Below are positions 48,638 to 59,791 of a stretch of 64,000 nucleotides of DNA, in pieces. This stretch comes from Zingiber officinale. Its lineage: Eukaryota; Streptophyta; Magnoliopsida; Zingiberales; Zingiberaceae. The position numbers and the translations under genes are program-made. Under the pieces are notes generated by a model, which saw nothing but the letters and a program-made list of their open reading frames with translations, was not told the DNA's origin and ran no database searches. The stretch spans positions 78,321,859 to 78,385,858 of the forward strand of contig NC_055999.1 of NCBI RefSeq assembly GCF_018446385.1. The letters are read 5' to 3'. Every line of letters begins with the position of its first letter. Position 1 is the first letter of the stretch.

Positions 48638-48653
48638 TATATATATATATATA
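48638..48653. repeat. (AT)n microsatellite
   Basis: Short run of alternating T and A within AT-rich sequence. Confidence 0.7.
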
Positions 48654-49361
48654 CAAAATAATATGTACTTCATATCTTTAACATTTTTATGCTTTTAATA
48701 ATATGTACTGACCATAATATTAGTATTCAAATATTACTTCAATATTTTCTAAATGATATATTAATTTATTTGCAATTGGGAAAGTATCTTTTCATTACAA
48801 TTTCCTCAGATTGGAAAAACAGCTTTGAGAAGTTGGTTGAACAGGAAATCACTTTAAGAATATCTTCACTAAACACGGAATTTTAGCCCAAACTATTTTA
48901 AGGTGTAAAACACTTTGATTAAGCATTCTCAAACACACCATTCATATGGACATTTTAAGTGAATTCAATAGGCATATTGTTTGTAATTGTATCTATTTGT
49001 AATGAACAATTTATTTATTTCTAAGTGTTAGAAGATTGATTCTTTTTGCCACACTTTTTGTGTATTGTTTCAAAGTTCTCTAACACGGCCATATGTGGCC
49101 ACATACATGTACATATTAAAGTACTACATTACATATCTAATATTCTCCAAAAATGCTGTAATCCTCTACCCCGACCTTGTATTCTGATTCAACTAAATAT
49201 TCAAACTGAGTGGGCCAGTGAGTGAAGTATATATGTAGGTGATTTCATTGATGAGTCTAAATTAATTTGAATTGAAACAAATAGTCAAATTAAAGATAAT
49301 TTCATCGAACAAGTCTCTGTAAAAGTTTAAAGAGAAAGTAATGAAGAGTAAGAATTGTGAT

Positions 49362-50012
49362 TGTTGTGACCGAAAGATGTTCACATATCTCTACAATGGC
49401 ATGATATTGTCCACTTTGGGCCTAGGCCCTCATGGCTTTGCCCTTGGGCTCTACCTAAAAAGCCTCATACTAATGGAGATATCCTACATCCTTTTAAACT
49501 CATGATCTTTACCAAATCTTTTCAACGTGGGACTTTGATCGAATCCCAACAATCCTCCCCTCAAACGAAGGACCACAATTACTCTCATGGTCCGGGTCTT
49601 TCCACGAGCATCTGGTCATCTTGACCTGCTCTGGGCCTCCCCGCAAGCATCCACATCCGGTCACCTTGACCTACTCCGGGCCTCCCCACGAGCATTCGGT
49701 CATCTTGACCTACTTCAGGCCTCCCCGAGAGCATCCGATCATCCTGTCCTACTCGCCTCCCCGCGAGTATTTGATCACCCTAACCTGCTCTAGGCCTCCC
49801 GCAAGCATCCAGTCACTCTGACTTACTCCAAATCTCCCCGTGAGTATCCGGTCACCCTGACCTTCTTCGGGGCCTTTCTGCAAGCATCCGGTCAACCTAA
49901 CCTACCCCGGGCCCACCCTCAACTTCGTTCAAGGCCACCCACATGACATCTAGTCTGGACCATGACTCTGATACCATTTGTTGTGACCGAAGGATGTTCA
50001 CGTATCTCCATA
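49362..50012 (-). mobile_element. TRIM-like miniature LTR element with internal tandem repeat
   Basis: Read on the minus strand. The 3' LTR is 49362-49551 (TGTTGTGACC...CCCAACA, 190 bp). It adjoins a polypurine tract (TGAGGGGAGGAT, 49552-49563). At the other end a primer site TGGTATCAGAGTCATGG (49960-49976) fits the initiator-Met tRNA type and lies two bases from the 5' LTR, which starts at 49979 (reading in plus orientation) and is recognisable for about 35 bp before diverging. The internal part, about 0.4 kb, has no gene but about eight tandem units. All retrotransposition signals except a full 5' LTR are present. It depends on other elements for proteins. Confidence 0.7.
49565..49925. repeat. 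Tandem repeat, period about 40 bp, inside the TRIM-like element
   Basis: About eight units of the form GGCCTCCCCGCGAGCATCCG followed by GTCACCTTGACCTACTCC, 37-45 bp each. Spurious open frames arise from it. Confidence 0.8.
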
Positions 50013-51432
50013 AAAATGACCGGAACTTTATTAGAACTCTCTTTACACAAGAGAATGTACAATTTTCAAATTAATATAACAAAGATATTTTGTTAGATGA
50101 ATTATATACTAGATAGAACCAATACTTGTGAATATTTTTATAAATAATATATAGTTTGGTGTGGTAAATGTTGAATATGTATGCATTTTGTTATGTTATT
50201 GAAGAAACATAGTTTATCTTATGTGGATCTCTTGCATGATCAATTTGATATCCTATCCTTTACAAATATTGCATAGGTTGAATATCTTGATAAATTAATA
50301 TTGCGGATGCAAAACCTTCTTTTCCATTAATTGCTTAGATTAATTACTCTTATGTATCATATGGATTCTGTAAACTTCAATTTCTTTATACATATTGCTA
50401 TGTATTTATATCAATAGAATAACATCTAAATACTAAAAAATAGATACTGCATATGTATTCATTCATAACTCATATTTCATAATGTATTTGTTGGGTTGTA
50501 TATGTTGCTTACGCTTTCTAAAACCTTGTGGCAAATAGATAACCCATTATTATGCAACAATAACTTGTCTCCATTAAAGAAATGCCAATAGCTTGTGAGA
50601 TGTCTGCCATTCCAACAGTCAGATCAGTTCTTATTTCTTTGTATCAAAAACCCTTATTAGGTAGCTTTTAATCTCATCAGTTCTTTAATGATCAAGATAC
50701 AAGATTAAGCTAGATAATTACATTTGAGATAGTTTCTTCGGTCACATGTTTCTTCTAAAGACTTGATCTTCACAAACTAACCCTTACTGACGTCGAACCT
50801 TCTTATCTAACCTTCTTATCTGTAACATTTTGTAATGACATCATCTCTAGATCCTCAGTGATCATAAGGCTTGTTATGTCCTTCTGAAAATGTTGTACAT
50901 TCACATTTTTTATAACAAGTAAAAAAAGAAACAAAAATAAGTCACATGGTTTAACAAATCAGAAAAACTAAAATGATCTGAGAAAAAGAGTTTGTGTAAC
51001 TCCATTTTGAAGACTGCAAGCCTTCAATATTGCAAACTGGAAGTCAAACTTATTTTTTAAAATAAGTGAGCTCAGGTTCCAACAAAGATAAGAAGCTAGA
51101 GGTGCACTTAGTATGGTGTACTACTTTTAGCATGATAAACAAAATTCTTCTTTACTATGGAAAGGGAGTCATGAGCATTCTCAATAATCTCAAAATGATT
51201 GGCTTTAGAAAAGGTCTATGTTTTTGAAGTGGAAATGAGTCAAATGACAAACTAAGTGAATGACAAGGGAAGATAAAACCAGGAAACTTCCTGTAGGTGC
51301 CATCTCAGTGAAGGAGGGAAATTGTTTTCTTTTTCCAAAAAGCATTCAACTGACTTTTCTATAGTACATTCGGTGTCACTAATCAGTGATAAAGCTTTGG
51401 ACTTTGTGCTATTCAAACTAATTTACAGAAAT
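50013..51432. other. Intergenic, nothing recognised
   Basis: AT-rich DNA. No gene, RNA or bounded repeat seen. Confidence 0.45.
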
Positions 51433-51448
51433 GTTGATAAATTTAAAT

Positions 51449-51497
51449 ACAGTCGACCCCACCTAGTGGGAAAAGGCTTGATTGTTGTTGTTGTTGT
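51449..51497 (-). mobile_element. 49-bp SINE 3' fragment with 16-bp target duplication
   Basis: On the minus strand it reads (ACA)n, then ATCAAGCCTTTTCCCACTAG, then GTGGGGTCGACTGT. It is flanked by perfect 16-bp direct repeats GTTGATAAATTTAAAT at 51433-51448 and 51498-51513. Target-primed reverse transcription with extreme 5' truncation explains this. Confidence 0.8.
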
Positions 51498-51513
51498 GTT
51501 GATAAATTTAAAT

Positions 51514-52407
51514 AATTCTTCTGGCAAAGTCATGCTCAATTGAATTAGAAAACCACTCTAGAACAGAAAGAAAATACAGGAGATATTACTGACCTCTGAA
51601 TCTTCTCAGTCATTGTGTAATAGTGCTTCCTTTTATCGCAATGCTTTTTTTCAGTGGAGATAGCAACTAACACCAATAGAAATATCACTAGGATCACGGT
51701 GGAGAACAATTGCTTTAACAATGTTCATAGCACAGGATGAAATACTCTGTTTAAAGTAGAAATTTTAATAATAAGCAATAAAGAAGAATTTATGGTACAC
51801 CGACCAAATAATGATTCTATTAGCTTTTATATAATAATCTTCATATATCTAACTCTTCAAAACATCTAATTGATGTCTGTATCTGTGAGCATGCATGCCT
51901 GTACGAGTGAAAAAATTATATGACCAAACAAAAAGGTTCCTTTGTGGGAGCAGAAAATTAGATTGGTTCTAAAGGAAAGGCTTAAAGCTAGAGGGAGATA
52001 AACCTTTCTGAAGACATAAATCAGGCTTAGAATAATTATTTTCAACAGGAAAACTATCATAGATAGTGGTATTGCTCATTCATGAAAAAGCACAAAAAGG
52101 GGTAAACTCATGCTCATGCAAAAAGATCTTTTTTGGCTTTGGAAAATTTATGATATAGACACGTGTACCATAGGATTGCATACAACATAAGCAACTGATG
52201 CTTTTGTCATTAGCTGTGTACGAAAATCTAGTAAGCCATGTACTAGTAAATGCAAAAAAAGTTACAAATTTATAGAAAATATATATTGAGATACTAAGTT
52301 TTTTGACAATCATAGGCTATTGATTTGCAGTCACCATCCGGTTACATCATAAACCAAAACACATGTCTATATGGGAATAAATTATAATCTCTAAATTTTT
52401 TATGCAG
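51514..52407. other. Intergenic, nothing recognised
   Basis: AT-rich sequence between the SINE fragment and the orphan exon b. I see nothing to name. Confidence 0.4.
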
Positions 52408-52497
52408 GTACTTTTTACTCCTCTCTTCTCTGAAACTTTTGCAAGGGTCGAGAAACTGGTTGAGAATAATGCTGGATTTCCAGGACTTGAGCCTTAG
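52408..52497 (+). CDS. Orphan terminal exon candidate b
   Basis: After TTTTTATGCAG the frame reads VLFTPLFSETFARVEKLVEN and then NAGFPGLEP, ending in TAG: 29 codons plus stop. The strong pyrimidine tract and acceptor, the phase match to the exon at 48498 and the helix-like composition suggest the 3' exon of a gene or gene fragment. The family is unknown to me. No convincing exons lie between or before. Confidence 0.28.
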   Translation, partial: VLFTPLFSETFARVEKLVENNAGFPGLEP

Positions 52498-53245
52498 GGT
52501 TTGTAGGCACTGAAATGGATAAAGAGAACAATGGTCAATAAATCAAATTGATGAGCTAAAAACGTCAACTCCCACAGCCAAACTCCTTCCACGCCTCAAA
52601 AGGTTTTCCACTGAGGTAAGTTTATGCAAAATGAGATCCCTCTTTCCAAATGTTCGTACATAAACATTTGTTACAAAAAGGAAGTGTCTGACAGTGCAAC
52701 TCTGCGAAGCCCTACTATTCCAGCTTTTATTAACTATCTCTAATAAGAAACATTTGATTGGGTTTCCCTCTTTCTCTAACTCAGCTAACTTGCACATAAG
52801 GCTAAATTGAGAATAGTTCCATTTCACCAAGATTCTTCAAGATTTCCTTTAGCAATCCAAAATTAGTAGTTGGACTTGGAAGCAAACAGGTCAAACCCTA
52901 AAAAGAATCACTCTGAGTGCTCTTCAACATGGACACGCATCACAATCTTTAGTTGATCCATGTTTGATTATTTTTAGAGTATTACATCTCCAATTTGGCA
53001 ACCCTCCAATATTATATCAAAAAGCAAATGCAACCACTGCCGTTTTCTCACCACTTGCTATTCAATAACAAATATTCTCTTTCGCACCACTCGGTTACAT
53101 CTGCTAGGTAGATTCACTAGGTAGATTCACTAGACAGTGGGGTGGAGGTGGAAAATCTTGACCAACAAGCTGTCTTGCAAGCATAGTTTAGTAAAAATCA
53201 ACGCAAAGTCTAAAATTGCAAGCTTCTGAATGGACTTGAAATCTT
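52498..53245. other. Intergenic, nothing recognised
   Basis: Includes a short direct duplication (CTAGGTAGATTCACTAGGTAGATTCACTAG split over 53104-53134, 15-bp period). The minus-strand open frame at 52543-52830 has no signature. Confidence 0.4.
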
Positions 53246-53316
53246 ACCTTACTGAATAGGGATCGACCGTGGGCCGACACACAAGACCATCCAAGATCTC
53301 CACTTTTTGTCTCCAT

Positions 53317-53544
53317 TCATCTTCCCTCTAAAATTACGTATTTGTCCAAGGGAATTGAAAACGCGAGGAAGCAAACACGGATGGCATCCAAATGTCGGAG
53401 TCTTGGAGCGTCGAACTTCTGCAAACGCCGCCGCAACGACGACGACATTGGGGGAGCAAGAGCTTCCCAGGACCAAAACCTTGCATCTTGAGACCTAGCC
53501 GGCGACAGAGAGAGAGAGAGAGAGAGAGGAGAATAAAAAAACAT
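53317..53544 (-). CDS. Possible CpG-rich first exon with (CT)n leader, unassigned
   Basis: An isolated CpG-rich patch. On the minus strand a CT-rich leader precedes ATG at about 53445, and the frame MSSSLRRRLQKFDAPRLRHL continues to a stop near 53317. A basic, amphipathic start like this could be an organelle-targeting sequence, but no downstream exon was recognised. It may be only a promoter or gene remnant. Confidence 0.2.
   Translation of the reverse strand: MFFYSPLSLSLSLSPARSQDARFWSWEALAPPMSSSLRRRLQKFDAPRLRHLDAIRVCFLAFSIPLDKYVILEGR
53504..53530. repeat. (GA)n microsatellite
   Basis: About eleven GA dinucleotides, on the plus strand, at the edge of the CpG-rich patch. Confidence 0.85.
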
Positions 53545-53545
53545 A

Positions 53546-54349
53546 TAATAGAGTATTATTTAAATTTTTTGCTAATTTAATAAACAGCTTAATTAGATTT
53601 TCATAATACCAAAATACATATTCAACTTTCATATTTATTAAATACGTAGATATTTCTAATTATACCTCTTCTTTACCAATAATATATAATAGTTATATAA
53701 TAGTTTAATGAGCTTGTGACAAAATAATTTCAAACCGCACTAATTTTAAAAACTCATAGCAATTAGCAAGTTATAAAATTCATGTCCGAGAACATGCTTA
53801 ATTAGGAAGATGTAAAAAGTACAATAGACTTGGTTTAAAATATTTTTGAGATGTCTAAAGTCATCCGTGAGTTTTAATCGAAATTTGTTAATGGCCTTAG
53901 AATTTTAAATTTTCAATATAGTCTGAATCCCTATGGACCATTGATGGTATTGATGAATAAGTATGAAAAGTCTAAGCCTTTAATGAACTTGTGTCAAATT
54001 TTCTCAAATACTCTTTTGATGGTATTGATGAATAAATTTGAAGATGTGGTTATACTCAGGAGGTTCTTAAGAGTGTAATAGTCATGTTTTGAAGTGATTA
54101 AGAGATTTTTAAGGTCATCAATAAGTTTTGACCAAAATACATTGATTATACTTAGAAAGATGTGAAAAGTGCAATGGACTTGATTTAAAATATTTTTGAG
54201 ATGCCTAAAGTCATCGACAAGTTTTAATCAAAACTCGCTGATGGTCATGTAGTGTTCGGAATTTTAAAATTATGATATGGTTTGAAATCAAGAAAGTCTT
54301 ACCAACCATTTTGTGGTATTGAAGCAAAGGTGGATCTACATTGGGACTG
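53546..54349. other. Intergenic with diverged internal repeats
   Basis: Phrases such as TTAAAATATTTTTGAGATG and AAAGTCATC recur near 53835 and 54185, giving a loose direct repeat of about 350 bp. No coding content. Confidence 0.4.
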
Positions 54350-54354
54350 TACTA

Positions 54355-55352
54355 TGTTGGGGTAATCCCGATGGTCCGTGTGATCATGTATTTTGATATT
54401 TGGATAAAGAGTTTAAGTTAGGTTTTGATATGTGTATATGAGTGTGCAAGTTTACAAGATACACGTATGACTCCGCTTGATGGTTTCGAGTCCGATAAAG
54501 GATGGAGCATCCGAGGGACCGTGGATAAGGCAACAAGGACAAATGCTGAGGAAAGCGACTTCGAGGCCTACACGAAGGATGGCATTAGGACGAGCCGCGG
54601 ACTTGGATGCATCTGAGGGATGAGATCCAAATGTAGTAGGCTTGAAGGCAAGAGAGGTCAAGGCTGCAAAGAAGAGCGGAGTGAGTTGTGAGGGTCCGAG
54701 TGCTGAGAAAAATGTACTCGGGAAGGAGAACCCTAGGTTTAGGATTGTACTAATCGACTAACAGTCGAGCTGGAGAGAACAGAATGCTTCTGATCTTTCA
54801 ATTGAAGTGGATCAGTCAACTAGTCCTATCACCAGTCGACTGATATCAAGTCGCTGGAGCTATAACGGTCGAATTCCACAAAGGAACAGTCGACTAGTGT
54901 CAGCTTAGCTATTTTCCCAAGCTCTATATAATGGAGTTTGGGGTGGTAAGCCTTGGTTGATGAAATTAGACTTAGTTTAAACCTAATTAGTAGCCACCAA
55001 AGTCTCAAAGTGCTCATTGTGTTCCAAGAGGCCTTGGTAAGAGTTGTGGTGAGGTTTCTCCATCCACAAGAAGACTTGAGTTAGCCGGAGGTTTTCCGGG
55101 GGCTAATTCACCGAAGGATTGAGGGATCGTATACCTTACGGACAACCGTGGAGTAGGAGCCCTAATCTCCAAACTACGTTAAAAGAAATGTGTTAGTGGT
55201 TTGCTTTCTTGTTCTTGTTTCTTTTTGTCTTTAGCTTTCATATTTGTGTTTGTATTGTTTGTATTTTGTTGTGCTAACAAATACGTTGCAAAGCGAACTT
55301 GGGGGTACTGTCTATTCAACTCCCCTTCTAGTCGGTCATACGATTACCAACA
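54355..55352 (+). repeat. 5' LTR of the gag-only element
   Basis: Aligns along its full length to 57978-58968. It contains repeated GTCGACT words and a TATATAATGGAG motif near 54925 that could be the promoter TATA. The ends are TGTTGG and CCAACA. Confidence 0.85.
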
Positions 55353-55415
55353 AGTAGTATCAGAGCAAGGTCGCACTTCACCGGACTAACCACTGAGAAG
55401 AGCAACTTCAAGAAG

Positions 55416-56270
55416 ATGACCAACTTAATGGATCTGTCGAAGTATAAAGGAGGAAGCCTATGGGGCATCACATTTTTGATGGTGAAGATGAAGAACTTCT
55501 TTAAGACTGATTGAGACACCATGATAGTTATCGAGGAATCATTTGAAGTCCCAAGAGACAAAAAAAAAAAAAAAAAGACTCCGACCATGATATTGGATCG
55601 AAGAGCAACGATCATGGTTAAAGGCAAATGATAAGGTAATATCAATTTTAATTGACATATTACCTAATGATGTCATGAGTCATGTAGGAGAATATGAGAA
55701 TGTCCACGATTTGTGGAGCAAAGTGAAGAAGGTTCTAGGAAAAGAACTTATGCCTACATAAGGAGAAGAAGAGCCCAAGGAGATGGGTTTAATGGTCCAA
55801 GAACTAGAGGAGGAGCAACAGAAAGTTGACACATGATCAACAACTAAGGAGGAGAAAGATGAAGAAATGACATCTACAAGTGTGGATGAGGAGACATCCT
55901 CAAAGGTTGAATAAGAATCCAAGATAAGTGAAGAAGAAGAAAAGGTCTTGGAAGTCAACCTAGTAAGCATCTCCACTAAAGTGAAGTCAAAGGATCACAT
56001 CACTTGCTTCGAGTGCAATAAGAAGGGGCACTACAAGAGTAGGTGTCCGTTGGATAATAAGAAGATAATTCCTAAACTCATTCAATTTAATTTAAATACT
56101 AACAAGGGTTGTAGGAATGAAGAAACCCAAAGAAGGAGATTGCACATCATATGATTCACGTGTGGGAAGAAGGGCCACTACGACATCAAATGCCCTAAGA
56201 AGCGGGAGATCAAGAAGCTAGCACAATTGAAGAAATGGAAGAAGAAGAAGAAAAACTCAAGTAAATGAGG
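55416..56270 (+). pseudogene. Copia-type gag remnant with two zinc knuckles
   Basis: Starts MTNLMDLSKYKGGSLWGITF, matching the usual gag opening that ends in a MKNFFKT motif, then meets a stop. Several frames are needed to read on. One CCHC knuckle is intact (CFECNKKGHYKSRC, 56005-56046). The second (GKKGHYDIKC, to 56193) has lost its first Cys to TGA at 56152-56154. The protein would bind retrotransposon RNA but can no longer be made. Confidence 0.75.
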
Positions 56271-57977
56271 AGCTTCAAGGGTAAGAGAGGTATATTCTAA
56301 CTTGAAGGTTAATTCAAATTTAAACTCCTCCGTACATGCTAGAAATAATTATTATTATTTACCCATGTAAAATTTTAACTTTAGATATCATGATAGGAAT
56401 AGGGTCAATGTAGATTATAACCCTAGGAGATCTATGCATGATAAACCTAGAAATGGTAGACCTAAGGAGAGCCAAAGTATTAATCCTAAGAAGGGGAGAC
56501 ACATGCCTAGGAAGGGTAGGTCTAGGAATGTCTAAGGTGGACATGTTGACTCTAGGTTTAGGAATCTAGAAAGGAAAAAATCAAGCTTTGAAGATAAAGC
56601 TTGATAGTTTGGAGAAGACCCTAGCTAGATTCAATATTGGATCTAAAGGTTTAAGTATAGTGTTGGGTGGTTAAAGACCCAGCAATGATAGATTGAGTTT
56701 GGTATATCGATCTAATATCTCCAAGGCTAAGGGAAAGTCTTATGCTAGGCTTGCATATGACTATAGTAAGGAGAAATCAAGAAATGGCAAGGGAAAATCA
56801 TTTAAAAGTATGGGGAATTAACCAAGGACAAGATGTCTAAGATTAAAAAGGTTAGGTTTGTAGGCCAAGTGTCACCCGAGGTGCACCGATGTGGCCTAGT
56901 AATTGTGGATGAGTCACTTAGAGAGGTGGCTAAGGTTAAGAGCTCTAGGGGAAACTCAAATAGTCTTTAGGACCTATCGTAAATGAATCCCAAGTGGTTT
57001 GGGATACAAGAAGGTCTAAGGCATGTGCCAAATGGTTTAGAAGCGGATTTGAGTCTCAAACTTAGGAAATTGACACAATTGGGGTATGTGTTCATGTATG
57101 AATATATGACATTATGGTCATATTACATGATAATTAGTTTTAGATATATAGATGTCATATAACCAATACTAGGGATGCATTGTGGTTTAGTATAGTAGAT
57201 ACATCAAGAGAAAACCAAAACTAGGACTTTAGGTCAAGGTTAAATTAAATTATTTAGCTAGTTTTGGGTTTTGTGTCAATTTTGGAATTCGAGATATGTA
57301 TATTTTAAAATATATTTTTCTAAGTAGACACGAGTAAAACTGTCATTTCCACAAAATTTGGAGAATTTTAAATTATTAGTGCATTTCTGTTGGATTCTGT
57401 ATGTTATCTGGGATAAAGACAGGATGTCAATCGACTATCAGTCGACTGGTAATAGTGTTTATCGAACACAGAATGATTATGGGTTTGTTTCGATAACAGC
57501 AGTTGAATGATACTTATAGCAGTCGACTGATATAGTCTGAAAATTATTTTTCAACATTATATTTGACTGGATCAACTCATATAGGTGTATTAGGCTCTTG
57601 GGGGATAAATATATGAGTTTAGGGTTAGTTTGGATGTTCAAGTTTTGACAATTGGGATATTGTTGGAAGCTTTTTAATGTTAAGCAAGAGGGGAGAAGTA
57701 AGGTTTTAGTTGGGAAAACCTTAAATGTCTTTGTGTGTAGGGGGAGCCTTGTGATAGGTTCTTAAATATCTCTATGGTAAAAGTCCTAGCTCATTGGGGA
57801 GCTTAGGCGTAGCGAGAGTTTTGTAAAAGGTTCCAATCCATATTGCATATTTCTCTTAACGGTGTAAGTCCAAGTATGTAGCCTTGGCAACGTAAGTCCA
57901 TTTGTGTTATTAGTATGTTTATTGCTATTTATTTTCCCTAACTTAAGCGTATTGCCAAACATCTAAAAGGAGGAGAT

Positions 57978-58968
57978 TGTTGGAGTAATCTCGATGGTCC
58001 ATGTGACCATGTGTTTTGATGTTTGGGCAAAGGGTTTAAATTAGGTTTACCCTTGTATTTGATATGTGTATGTGAGTGTGCAGGTTTACAGGATACACAT
58101 ATGACTCAGGGTCCGGTGAAAGATAAAGCATCTGAGAGACCGTGGATAAGTCAACAAAGACAAGAGCCGAGGGAAGCGACTTCAAGGCATACACGAAGGA
58201 TGGCATTGGGGCGAGTTGCGGGCTTGGATGCATCTGAGGGGCGAGAACCAAAGGTAGTAGACTTGAAGGCAAGAGGTCAAGGCTGCAAAGAAGAGTCAAG
58301 TGAGTCATGAGGATCCAAGTGCTGAGAGAAATGTAGTTGGGAAAGGGAACCCTAGATTTAGGGTTGTACCAATCAACTGGCAGTCGAGCTGAAGAGAACA
58401 TAATACTTCTGATCTCTCAACCAAAGTGGATCAGTCAACTGGTCCTAGCATTAGTCAACTGGTATCGAACCGTTAGAGTTGTAACGATCGAATTCCACAA
58501 AGGACCAGTCAATTGGTAACGGTAGTTTTAGCTTGGCTATTTTCCCAAACTATATATAATGGAGCTTGAGGTTGCAGGCCTTGGTTGACAAAATTAGACT
58601 TAGTTAAAGCTTAATTAGTAGTCACTAAAGTCTCAAGTGCTCATTGTGTTCCAAGAGGTCTTGGTAAGAGTTGTAGTGAGATCTCTCCACCCATAAGGAG
58701 ACTTGAGTTAGCTGGAGGTTTTTGGGGGTCTAATCCACCGAAAGATTGAGAGATCGTCCACCTTACAGATAGCCGTGGAGTAGGAGCTCTAATTTCCAAA
58801 CCACGTTAAAGGAAATGTGTGCGGTTTGCTTTCTTGTTTTTGTTTCTTTTTGTTTTTAGCTTTTGTATTTGTGTTTGTATTCTGCTATGCTAACAAATAC
58901 GTAGGAAAGCGAACTTGGGGGCACCATCTATTTAACCCCCCTTCTAGCCAGTCATACGATCACCAACA
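57978..58968 (+). repeat. 3' LTR of the gag-only element
   Basis: Partner of the 54355-55352 LTR, preceded directly by the polypurine tract and followed by the target copy TACTG. Frames within it are LTR shadows. Confidence 0.85.
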
Positions 58969-59183
58969 TACTGTGCTCTAGCCTAGCTTAAAAATCATAC
59001 ATCATTAAATCACTTGTCTAAAAAAACAAGCATTCATTACCATGCATAAATTGTGCAGGATCTATTATTTTAACAACCCCTAGAGCCAACCCCATGGATA
59101 TGGAGGGAGGTTAATGAAAATACAACTTTGGGAGATGCATGATGACGTCAATTGTGCATGAGATTTTGAAAGATGTGGCATTG

Positions 59184-59375
59184 CGCCCCCATAGTGTAAT
59201 GTAGACAGTGAGCGTATGTCATTTCTAGTGTAATGGCCAAAGGTTGATTCTCGGGAACTAATAACCTGGGATTTACCCCACCATGCACATAACGCTTATA
59301 TGCCTGCATTTACTTTCCTCCAAATCTATGGGACCAGCACTATGGGTCATTAAGGTAATGGATTTACCTTTTTTA
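59184..59375 (+). mobile_element. tRNA-derived SINE with 15-bp target duplication
   Basis: Flanked by perfect direct repeats AAAGATGTGGCATTG (59169-59183 and 59376-59390). The tRNA-like head has an altered B box (GGTTGATTCTC). The body includes GGGATTTACCCCACCATGC and TGCCTGCATTTACTTTCC, and it ends in a short T run. Confidence 0.7.
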
Positions 59376-59390
59376 AAAGATGTGGCATTG

Positions 59391-59466
59391 TCGCCAAGGC
59401 GTAACACAAACGGTAGGCGCATAACGTCTCTGGTATAATGGTCAGGGGTTGATTCTGAGGAACCGA
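59391..59466 (+). mobile_element. Second SINE of the same family, cut short
   Basis: Starts immediately after the right target copy of the first SINE with TCGCCAAGGCGTAACACAAA, continues GTAGGCGCATAACGTCTCTG, and stops at GAACCGAC, where an LTR-like end (TGTTGAAATACTCCGG) begins. It is a truncated head-to-tail neighbour of the first copy. Confidence 0.6.
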
Positions 59467-59791
59467 CTGTTGAAATACTCCGGAGCTAGGGGGGATGAAT
59501 AGCTCATCTCGCTTTGTTGAAGATGATTTACAGCGGAAAACTTGAAGTGAACTCCTCCAATGCTAACACAAGGATTTACTTGGTATCTACCTCAAGAAAA
59601 GATGGCTAATCCAAGGATCCACGCACGAGTGCAGCAACATTTCAACCCTAAGCTTTCAAGAACTGGTGGTGAGGATCTATGAGCTTGATGAGTAGTTACG
59701 GAGAAGAGATGTGACATTTGAACTCGCCAACAGCTTTATCTTTGCGCTTTTAGGGTTCCCAATTGATTGTCATGTCAGATCCACACAATCC
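59467..59791. mobile_element. LTR fragment, TGTTGAAATACTCCGG type
   Basis: Opens like an LTR (TGTTGAAATACTCCGGAGCT followed by AGGGGGGATGAATAGCTC). It runs into the next LTR without its own CA end, so it is truncated on the right. Confidence 0.5.

Larger units (their letters stand above)
54355..58968 (+). mobile_element. Non-autonomous gag-only LTR element with both LTRs
   Basis: 5' LTR 54355-55352 (998 bp) and 3' LTR 57978-58968 (991 bp), both TGTTGG...CCAACA. The flanks TACTA (54350-54354) and TACTG (58969-58973) are a 5-bp target duplication with one change. The primer site TAGTATCAGAGCAAGG (about 55355) follows the 5' LTR and differs by one base from the usual tRNA-Met complement. A polypurine tract AAAAGGAGGAGAT precedes the 3' LTR. 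The 2.6-kb interior has gag remnants but no protease, integrase or reverse transcriptase. By eye the LTRs differ at over one base in ten, so the insertion is old. Copia (SIRE-like) affinity is suggested by the gag. Confidence 0.85.

Noticed and set aside
49587-49821. Open frames with repeating HLDLLWASP-like units
   Set aside because: They come from the 40-bp tandem repeat in the TRIM-like element.
49362-50012. Cassandra-type TRIM with 5S rRNA promoter
   Set aside because: No 5S rRNA-like sequence is visible in the 190-bp LTR.
54425-54661. Short open frames also found near 58023-58401
   Set aside because: The same frames occur in both LTRs of one element and are LTR sequence, not genes.
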